This document shows positions 55,924-64,000 of a DNA stretch of 64,000 nt, in pieces. The notes below the pieces were generated by a model. That model made no database searches. It was not told where the DNA came from and worked only from the letters and a program-made list of their open reading frames with translations. The stretch's first letter is position 1; the number at the start of each line of letters is the position of its first letter. The position numbers were made by a program, and so were the translations under genes. This stretch comes from Turnera subulata (Eukaryota > Streptophyta > Magnoliopsida > Malpighiales > Passifloraceae). Location of the stretch: positions 369,812 to 433,811 of the forward strand of contig JAKUCV010002480.1 in NCBI GenBank assembly GCA_028386065.3. The letters are read 5' to 3'.

Positions 55924-57753
55924 TGCGATTAGCAGCGTTTGCAGGAGTAGCTTTGTTCCATTTCCAGTCCGTTTTGTTATCTTGGAGTTAGTCTGTTCCT
56001 GGATTGCTTAGAATTATTTAATTTTGGATATTGTTCCTTTATGTCTTATACAGACTTGTTTTGTGGTGTGAGACTTCTCTTTTCCTTCTACGTAAAATCA
56101 AGCCTGTTTTGCATCCACCCTCGCTATCAACTTCTTGTTTGCTTGAAACGTTGTTGTTAGTGCAAGTAAAATTTGAATTTATTACAAAGCCTTCACTGGA
56201 GCTCTCAGTCTCCTGTTCGTTCCCTGATCGTGAATGCTTGATTTTTCCATCCAAACAATGAAAAGTAGAGTATGCATCCGATTCTATTTAAGCTCCTGGT
56301 TGTAGGTGGGTTTCTCTTGCCGGTTATTGTTATGGCAACGGTGGATGTGATGTGAAATATTTTGTTGGCCCCTTTTTCGTCTTCGACTATGACATTGACT
56401 CATTTCTATTCCAGACAGGTCAAGTATTACTGTTATTTGCTATATATATCATGGCATTTGGGTTTAGGTTAGGTCTTGGTAATATATGATTTGCTGTGTC
56501 GACCTCTTTTTTATCGTAGTATGAGGAACGGTACATCACCGGCCATGGTTCTCGACTGGAACAATTCCTTTGCCGTGGTTGGCATAATATTTTTTTGATA
56601 CTTCAAAAACACAATGCGCTTAGTAGTCTTCAAGAAATGGTTTTGTCCTCCTTGAAGCACGATTTCTCTTAGTCCGTCAATAGAAGACTAGGTTTGTAAG
56701 TGTTTTGTATTCCGCTGGATACTTGTGTTCTTTTAGTGGTTTCAATTATTGTTGATGCTTCGATAAAAAAGAAATGAAAGAAAGGGCCAAACTATGTTTT
56801 CTTAGTGGTTACAATAATTGTTAATGCTTCGATAAAAAGAAATGTAAGAAAGTTCTAACCTACACCATGTTTCTTCCCACATCATTTGCCATTTCTTATT
56901 GGTGGTGCATACAAATGCAATTCAATTTTCTCTCACCAAGGTTCAAAAAAATTTGCTCTCACGTGATAATCGAGCCATTTGCTTTTGTTCTTTCATTTCG
57001 AACTGGGGTACATATAATTTCTGGAGCGCAGTGCTTTCTGTTTACTGGAATTTTTGCTTGTCCGCTGGCCAAGAACAAGTTCAGAAGTGAACCTCCAAAG
57101 AAAGGAAACCCGATTCATTGACTTATAGGGCAGAATTCATGTAGACTGTTCTGTTTGATCGTCGGTTGTGCTCTCCTCAACTGCATATTACCATAAAAGG
57201 CTAAACTTCACCAATAAGTAGCATCCAGCTTTATCCAATTTGTCACACTGTGAACTAGAAACTTGCGGCTCTAATGAATTTCAGCCAAAAGTTGAGTTGC
57301 TTTCTCTAAATATACAACAAATTTCAAGAAGAGGAATTGCTTTCAGTGGTGCTTTTCTAACGCAGCAAAACCAACTACCACTGATAGAAAGCTATCGAAA
57401 TCCTGTGCAATGACAAAAAGGCTGATGAAAGGAAGTTAGTTGAATAGTAGGGAAGTTTCTTTTAATGCTTGAAGTTTTGTGGGAAAGGATGATTCTAGGG
57501 TCAGAAATCACTGCAATATCTACTTCTCTATGTTAGGTCATGGACCCGAATATAAAATGGTAGAACCACATTCAAGGAGTTGGACTCTGCCCTCCACGGA
57601 GCATGTTTCTTTAGAGGGAAGTGGGGTTTCCTGCTTAATCATGCATATTGCTGTACTGATACTGAAATCCACTCGCCAGGTAATGGTTTATTATATATTT
57701 GCAACAGTAGGTTTTAGAACATGCGGCTGATATATGTTGATGCCTTACACTAC
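55924..57753. other. 3' flank of uL6 gene and intergenic DNA
   Basis: No further gene recognised; the small ORFs lack family features. 57533-57587 resembles 62975-63032, a shared flank of WAT1-related copies. TTAATGCTTCGATAAAAAGAAATG-like stretches near 56755 and 56820 are a local direct repeat. Confidence 0.5.
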
Positions 57754-57944
57754 TAGGCTGTGGTTGGTATAAAGGGAGAGATATAATGAGAATGGGACTA
57801 GAAATAACACCATCAAATGGAACGTATTCCGGATATTTACTCCATATAGAATCCTATTCCTTATCCCAAATGCCAACCAAACACAAAAAAGAATAGGATT
57901 TCTATTCTTTTCCCAATTCTTCTTGGTGTACCAAACATAGCCTA
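57754..57944. mobile_element. Tourist-like MITE, about 190 bp
   Basis: Left end TAGGCTGTGGTTGGTAT and right end GTACCAAACATAGCCTA form imperfect inverted repeats (about 13 of 17 positions). The GGCTGTGGTTGG type of end resembles PIF/Harbinger MITEs. The target duplication is at best TA. It sits in the promoter region of the WAT1-related gene, 100 bp upstream of its start codon. Confidence 0.6.
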
Positions 57945-58043
57945 CTGTTTTAGAACAAGCTGCTGATATACGTGAATGCTTATACTATTTAATACGTCTA
58001 AAAAGATTCATTAATTAGTTCGCTCTTGTCTAAGTGTTTAGCT

Positions 58044-59991
58044 ATGGCAGCCTGTGCTCCCTATGTGGCAATGATAATCGTTTATTTAGCTTACGGAGGA
58101 TCAAACATCCTAATGAAAGTAGCTCTGGAGAAGGGACTCAATCAACTTGTGTTTGTGGCTTACCGGCATATAATTGGCACGATTTTACTAGGACCCTTCG
58201 CTTATGTGCTCGAAAGGTATATAAGAATTCTTCTCATTTTACATGTATTATTGAGCTTGCACTTATGTTTCTTGTGGACTATATGTTTCCTGCTCATTTG
58301 GACAGGACCTTTAATTATAACACAAGTGAGTGTAAGCCAGTATACTAAGAATAATGGCTTGACACTGTAACAAACAAATTAATACCAAAGGGTACTTGTG
58401 AATTTTGAACTGTATAATGCAGAGCAGGAAGCAGCGTCCTTCACTCACACTGCCTCTGTTCACAAAGATTTTTGTGGTTTCAACCCTTGGAACCACCATC
58501 TATCTTAATGTCTACTATGCTGGTTTAGCATACACTTCCCCAACGGTTGCAAGTGCACTGAGTAATGTTATACCAAGTTTGACGTTTCTCATGGCTGTTC
58601 TACTCCGGTAATATATAAGTAGCTTGCCCCTTCATTCGTGAGTTCACCAGACCCTTTTTACTACACTTTGCTAACATATTATATATCTTCCTAAGGATGG
58701 AGAAAGTGAAGTTCACAAGTGGACGAGGCTGGGCCAAGGTGCTTGGCACCCTTATATGTATAGGTGGATCACTCATTTTTACCTTCTGGAAAGGAGGTTA
58801 TCTATATAAGAGCTTGGAAGAGAAGCCACTGGTAAATATCTATAGTGACTCTAAAGTTGAGCTCAGTTATGCCAAGGATAACTGGATCAAAGGTGTAGCT
58901 CTCATTCTCATCAGTAATGTAGCCTGGAGCGCGTGGCTAATTCTCCAGGTGATTTCATTTCCTATATATATTTTGTGTCTAGAAGGATATGTTAATAATG
59001 ATGCATGTATGATTATGATGGTGTGGGCTGCTCTTTCAGGCTGTATTGTGTAAAGTGTATCCTGCTCCTTTGTCATTAACCACATGGATTTGCTTCATCG
59101 GATCAGTTGAATCTTCTGTCCTTGCGCTGTTTTTTGCGAGAGATTCTGAATTATGGAAATTGGGGTGGAATGTTCAGCTCCTGACCATCATATACTTTGT
59201 CAGTAACACCTCTTATTGTCACACAGCATGTGTCATTCATTCATTCATTACTGCATACTGCTTCCAACTTCTATAATGCTGGTCTTGAATGAATAGAAAA
59301 GGGTTGTGTAGACTTAAGGGAAAAATAAACGAAAACCAGAGAGGAAGAGGAGATAAGAACATTTTCTTTAGACAGAACAAATCTTGTACTAATTCTAAAT
59401 CCAACACTGCAGTATTTACTTATCTTTCTCATTCTTTACCTGCTCATGCTGGCGGAAACTTCTTCTGTAGGGGGTTGTGATCACAGCATTGGTATACAAC
59501 CTACAATACTGGTGCATTAGCGTCAAGGGGCCAGTTTTTGCATCAATGTTTAATCCACTTGGTGTTGTGTTTGTGGCAACATTCTCGGCAATTGCTTTTG
59601 CAGAGCGACTTCATCTAGGCAGGTGAGCTAGCTATAAGATACTATGGTAAATTTTCTCATCATTAATTATCAACAATCGAGGCTGCTCATCAGACACCAC
59701 TGCTTTGTCTGCTGCATATATATATCAATTATGGTGTGGGCCAATAGCTTTCTTATGGTATGTACTACAGTAGAAAAGACTTGTAACTCTTTCATGGGAT
59801 TGCCATCTTCCAGCTTGATAGGAGGAGCTCTCATCATTGTGGGTCTTTACTGTGTTCTGTGGGCAAAAAGCCAAGAGAGTTCCACTTGTGAGCAGAAAGA
59901 GGACTGGAAGGTCTTGGGTGAAGCTACAACTCTGAAGATTTCAATAGACGATTGTGCATTAGGAAATAATGTTGTTAGTGATAGAAAATGA
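58044..59991 (+). CDS. WAT1-related (nodulin MtN21/EamA, UMAMIT-type) transporter
   Basis: Six exons join in frame: 58044-58216, 58425-58607, 58696-58948, 59040-59198, 59471-59622, 59814-59991; 365 aa, normal for the family. It starts MAACAPYVAMIIVYLAYGGSNILMKVALEKG. The first EamA domain has VFVAYRHIIGTILLGPFAY and YTSPTVASALSNVIPSLTFLMA; the second has TALVYNLQYWCISVKGPVFASMFNPLGVVFVA, followed by LIGGALIIVGLYCVLWAK. About ten membrane spans are expected. Relatives export amino acids or auxin-related compounds at the plasma membrane or tonoplast; the substrate here is unknown. The exon 2 acceptor is taken as the second AG of GCAGAG because only that keeps the frame. Fragments of a paralogue lie downstream. 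Confidence 0.93.
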
Positions 59992-60315
59992 AGTGGGTAC
60001 TGGTAATTCCCCCAGAAAAAAAGGTCGTCAAGAAGCTGGCCTTTTCTTTAGAAGTTTTGCAACATTCTTGTAACTAATGACTTCGTCAATATTAGTGTTG
60101 TTGCTAAGTATTTGTCAAAAACCATGATGACAAAAAACTAAAACTATAAAAAATCCGGTTGCAAGATAACTAAGTACTGAAAACCGAAATGAACATCTAG
60201 GGACATGACATATGGGGTTAATAAATATAATGAATTTGCGAATTCTTTCTCAGGCATAAGACAGCTGATCCTCGTTTATTATTTAAGCCTTAGAGTCCGT
60301 TTGGTATCAATTCTA

Positions 60316-60446
60316 TATGTGGCAATGATATTTATTCAATTCGCTTATGGAGGATACAATTAGCTGTGGAGATGGGACTCAACCAACTTATGTTTGCGGT
60401 TTACCGGCACATAATTACCCTGATCTAGTGCCTATGTGCTTGAAAG
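60316..60446 (+). pseudogene. Fragment of a second WAT1-related gene (exon 1)
   Basis: TATGTGGCAATGAT...GCTTATGGAGGAT...GGACTCAACCAACTTATGTTTGCGGTTTACCGGCACATAAT and a tail CTATGTGCTTGAAAGGTAA align with exon 1 of the intact gene at 58044, including its donor. Internal stops and deletions show it is dead. No further exons follow in order, so it is a broken tandem duplicate. Confidence 0.8.
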
Positions 60447-61475
60447 GTAATTAAAAGGAGTCTTGTCGTAGGGAATACAGGTATCAGCTTCCATATCCCA
60501 TGAATACTGAATTAATTATTGATTTGTGACACAAGTGTGCCTATAATCATGGCATAGCTTGGCTCAATAATAAAGAACACCATTTTTTTTTTGCCAGTTA
60601 AAACATAGCATGGTATTAATACTGGGTTTTACCCAAAGTACAACCAGAATATGCAACAACATTACACGATGCGAATTAATAAGTCTGGGATAGGGGTTGT
60701 AATAAGCAACTTGAGATTTGAAATGGTTTGCATAAACCAAATCATAACCTCAACTTTGCCAACCCTTAACCCGCTTTAGGCTTAAAGCATGATCAAATCA
60801 AAGGTACCAATAGCAAAACAGATATATAGAACAACAAAACCACTATTGGCAATCCATCTTGTAGCAATAGGATCCATGAAATTCTTGAACAGGGGCTGTG
60901 AAGAGAAGCTGTAAAACCTTCGGGGTGCATGAATGCTGTGAATGATGGAGCGTCTACTCGAGAGTAGATTGAAAGACTCTAGTGCTATGCACTTTAAAAG
61001 ATCTCACGAGAGATTGAGAAACTCCTGCCCACTGCTCGATCTTCGAGAATCCTAGTTATGCAAGATGGGCAACCATCTATTATCGCTGCTACAATCAAAA
61101 CTTTTCCGCACTAATCATCCGAGTACAGAATTCGTCAGCAGCATGTAAGTGTCAAAACATTTGAAACGACTACTTGTAGCCACAGGTAAAGGATCGCTGC
61201 TTCTCGCAGTGTAGCGACAAAATAGTCATGGCTTTCTTGTAATCCTCCTAGAGAGAAGCCCGACTATGGTTTCACAGATTACTCATTGGGCTCTTGAGAG
61301 ACACTGTCCTTGTCTCTCCTATTTCGTATTTCTTCCTCAGCATCAAAACCACCAAGGGGCCGAGCTTCCTCCTCCGATTCAAAAACTTGAATCAGTTCCA
61401 CCGTGGATGGCTGATAACCCACCTTTGTCTTTCTCGCTAGTCTTTTCCAGCTTAGCCTAGTAGCTGAAGCCGTGA
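60447..61475. other. Intergenic, repeat-derived
   Basis: No gene recognised. The part beyond 60880 may be a downstream portion of the decayed minus-strand LINE that begins near 62460, but no reverse transcriptase domain is readable. Confidence 0.35.
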
Positions 61476-62460
61476 TTGGGGACGCATCATGCATTTTTCG
61501 TGACTAGTTCAGCTACCGTGTTCATTAACCCGGTATGGCTCCGTCTTGCGGACTCTTGGATCGGGGACATTATTACCTCTTCTTCAGCCTTCCTTTTCTT
61601 CTTGCTATTGGCTCGAGTAATGACCCGGCTCCCCACAGGGGTATTCACATCCTCAATTCCGATTTGCTGGCCCTTCTCAGCCGATTGGTCTGTTTTTGAC
61701 CCCTGCTCCCCCGTCTCCTCTATTTGTGCTTGTTTCTTTGCCTGATAATATTTGCCATAGATTTCCTTGGCCCAAAATTCATTTCCTTCGAAGTCTTCTC
61801 CTCCTCCTCAACTCGCCGAGCTTTGTTGCATCTTGAGGCGGGATGCGTTAACATTCCGCATCTGAAGCAGAACTCGCCCAGTCTTTCATAGGCAAATTGG
61901 ATCCATATTTCATTTCCATTGAGATCCAGGCAGGTCACACCCGAAATCAATGGTTTATCAGTCTCAATTTCCACCCTTGCCTTGATAAACCCTTGCCATC
62001 CCAAAATAGATTCCAACGAAGGTTCATAAAAGTGAAATACAGGGAATATTTGACCAATTTTGACAATGACTTTGTGTGCCAACAATTGTGAGGGAATATC
62101 ATGGAACTGAACCCAAAGCATTGTTAATTGAAAAGAGACTTGACTCAAAATCATATCGGGGTACCAACCTTTGAGTCATAAAAGATGATTCAACACCAGC
62201 CATGAAGCTCCTTTAAGAACTTTCTTCTTGTCCTCCTCCAGTTCAAAGCCAATTAGAAAAAATGATGTTTGGTTTAGGGATTAGACGAAAGTCCCCTTTA
62301 ATGTACCAAACATCCAAAAGCTGGTTCTGGATCTAACTGATGTGAGGGCGGCGATCTCTAATGATCTTTCCAACAACGTACATACGAGCGCGACGATGGC
62401 CCCTAAGCTCTCCTCTGGGCTGACTCCATCATTCCCAGTGATCGTACCCCTCAAATCAAT
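61476..62460 (-). pseudogene. LINE ORF1 remnant (DUF4283 and zinc knuckle)
   Basis: The best part is 62154-61720 on the minus strand, 144 codons: LWVQFHDIPSQLL, GFIKARVEIETDKPL, GNEIWIQFAYERLGEFCFRCG and the knuckle CFRCGMLTHPASRC (CX2CX4HX4C). This is the DUF4283/zf-CCHC_4 arrangement of plant L1-type LINE ORF1 and related gag-like proteins. Upstream (to about 62460) KGDFRLIPKPN-like pieces continue in shifted frames; downstream, a Lys-rich stretch is also shifted. ORF2 is absent. It is a dead, 5'-portion fragment. Confidence 0.75.
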
Positions 62461-62522
62461 GACTAGCCTCCAGCCATCCCAAGAGAAGTGACTTTAACCA
62501 GCTGAACCCCGGTGCTACAACT

Positions 62523-62760
62523 AGGGGCAGATCTAGGGGGACAAATAGGGGCCCAAGCCCCCTAAATTTCGTATATTTATATTTTTGGTAATATTATTAC
62601 ATAGAATTCATGTTGGTTTGGTGGTGAGTAGCGCCTCAATCCACGCGATTGGAACGGGTTCGAGTTAGAGAGTGCGCTTACACACGTAATGAAAAAGGTT
62701 TTCGAAATCAGGGGCGGATCCAGGGGCAAGCGGGGTCCAAGCTCCCTAGATTTTATTCCT
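62523..62760. repeat. Pair of AGGGGCGGATCCAGGG-type repeats
   Basis: AGGGGCAGATCTAGGG at 62523 and AGGGGCGGATCCAGGG at 62710, each followed by a similar GGG..CCAAGC(C/T)CCCTA(A/G)ATTT stretch. Between them is a GGTGGTGAGTAGCGCCTCAA segment seen in common plant repeats. The class is not determined. Confidence 0.55.
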
Positions 62761-62974
62761 TATATAAATTAATAGTAAAATATCACATTTCAAGAATTTA
62801 GCTCAGTGGAGCTACTGCATTTGAAACCCTATCCATTCTATGCCGGACACATCATAGACCACTTTCTATCTTTAAGAACAACCAAACCTTGCAAGACTGA
62901 ACCAATTATATATTGCATTAGGGGAGTTTTTGTGGAACTGAGAATTCTACTGTGACAACATTTGTTCATCTCTT

Positions 62975-63032
62975 TTAGGTCATGCACATTGAATATAAAA
63001 TGGTAGAACCACATAATTTAAGGAGTTGGACT
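62975..63032. repeat. Duplicate of a WAT1-gene upstream segment
   Basis: TTAGGTCATG...GAATATAAAATGGTAGAACCACAT...AAGGAGTTGGACTC matches 57533-57587, which lies about 0.5 kb upstream of the intact WAT1-related gene. It suggests a further copy of the duplicated unit. Confidence 0.7.
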
Positions 63033-63730
63033 CCAATCTATACCGGGTAGCATTCTTCTTTTCATGAATAACATTCTTTATCTCTGTAATTAATTATTTC
63101 TTTAGAACCAAATCTAATCTTTTTAAAAAACAATGGTTAGATCGTGGCAAGGATTGCAGCGGCCATATTTTCTTCACTCACACTACTGCCATACTAGTTC
63201 AATCGCATCTAAGATTGAAAAGGTCTATTAAATTCCTTAAATTATCAAATGAATGAAAAGTACATATTTAGTTATTTTATTATATTGTTTATCATTAAAT
63301 TTTAGTAGCTCACTGGAAGATTGTATTTTTATTTTGTGTAGTGGATAGATTTAAAAATTAAATCAATATAGAATTGTTATTAATCTGGGAGAACTCGATG
63401 TGTAGAGAATTATTTTCCTTATATTTTGTGTAAATATAAATATCTCAACAAATTAAATCTCAAACCCTCTACTCCCGTATTTACTTTAATCCAAATTTTC
63501 TTTGATTCCAATAACGGAGCAGGATGGGAGCAACTCATTACTTTTTCGAGGAATCGGAGCAACTCATTACTTTAATCTTAATGGTTATTGAATTTCTTAC
63601 TAAATATTGGCATGGCGATTCAACTCTTAATGTTATAATGAATTTTTGTTTTTGTTTAGAAAAAAATTTAGTTTATTCTTATTACATTGACTTTATCATG
63701 TATTAAAAAACATATATTGATTTCATTTAT
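63033..63730. other. Intergenic AT-rich DNA
   Basis: No gene found. A short TTCTTCACTCACACTACTGCC at about 63168 recalls the start of WAT1 exon 2 but is too short to call. Confidence 0.5.
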
Positions 63731-64000
63731 TGAAACGCCCCGACCCGTATTTACCGTACACAGTAAACACGTGCCGGAACTGTGACAACCCAGCCCAACA
63801 AGGCCTAGCATACAGTGTAAACAACCATAACTCGGCCCAACGGCCCAAAATAGTAAAACATCATAAATAATAAATCCCGGCCCAATGGCCCAACAACAAT
63901 AACAATATGCACAGCGGAAGACTTAAACTCACTAACACTGTATGCGACACATGCAACCTATGGATCCAAGCCCGTCCAAGGGATAACGCCGCAGCCTGTC
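63731..64000 (-). mobile_element. Long-LTR copy 5, cut by the window end
   Basis: TGAAACGCCCCGACCCG at 63731 opens the same sequence as 10087 onwards, including CAGTAAACACGTGCCGGAAC, the CAGCGGAAGACTTAA block and the GGATAACGCCGCAGCCTGTC end. The left flank TTTAT should be the target duplication. It is closer to copy 1 than to copies 2 and 3. Confidence 0.85.

Noticed and set aside
56867..57121. 84-codon ORF downstream of the uL6 gene
   Set aside because: No recognisable domain, no promoter, no splice partner; likely chance.
62640..62680. tRNA-like B box (GGGTTCGAGTT)
   Set aside because: No A box or acceptor stem at the right distance; belongs to a repeat.

Overview
The window is nuclear DNA of a flowering plant, probably a eudicot. 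The genes have GT-AG introns and typical plant families (HKT, LRR-RLK, NHL, DUF630/632, uL6, WAT1-related). They sit in AT-rich intergenic DNA heavily loaded with LTR and viral insertions. Species cannot be fixed from sequence alone. Exon joins were worked out by hand from splice consensus plus frame continuity.

Left third (1-21.6 kb) is accessory DNA. 1-6258 is an endogenous caulimovirid-like pararetrovirus: one long gag-protease-RT-RNase H frame with no integrase, flanked by two copies of its promoter/leader, the second ending 4 nt short of the primer-binding site position. 7204-7886 is a non-autonomous hAT element with a perfect 8-bp target duplication. 8.7-9.9 kb holds two decayed fragments of a related viral polyprotein inside a duplicated repeat. 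10.1-21.6 kb holds four copies of a long-LTR family (TG...CA, 5-bp duplications), nested in two pairs and interrupted by a 750-base assembly gap. A fifth copy starts at 63731. These LTRs appear to be transcribed on the minus strand: they share minus-strand TATA boxes, perfect splice donors after a GC-rich exon-like block, and a pair of conserved hairpins.

Middle (22-48 kb) is the gene-rich part: an HKT-type Na+/K+ transporter (23.1-27.3 kb, 3 exons), an LRR receptor pseudokinase (29.2-32.8 kb, 3 exons), an NHL/LEA_2 membrane protein (36.5-37.3 kb) and a minus-strand DUF630/DUF632 protein (39.5-44.3 kb, 5 coding exons plus a 5'UTR intron).

Right part: a very young Ty3/Gypsy chromovirus (48195-54115; LTRs differ at 1 of 252 sites) that carries an inverted 218-bp copy of its own 3' end inside gag; the ribosomal protein uL6 (RPL9) gene with a textbook telo-box/site II promoter; a small Tourist-like MITE; a six-exon WAT1-related transporter; then a decayed fragment of a WAT1 paralogue, a LINE ORF1 remnant and other repeats up to the window end.

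The host genes are functionally unrelated neighbours. The most unusual material lies in the mobile DNA: the integrase-less viral element with a long unexplained C-terminal region, the self-inverted chromovirus, and the structured minus-strand leader of the long-LTR family.
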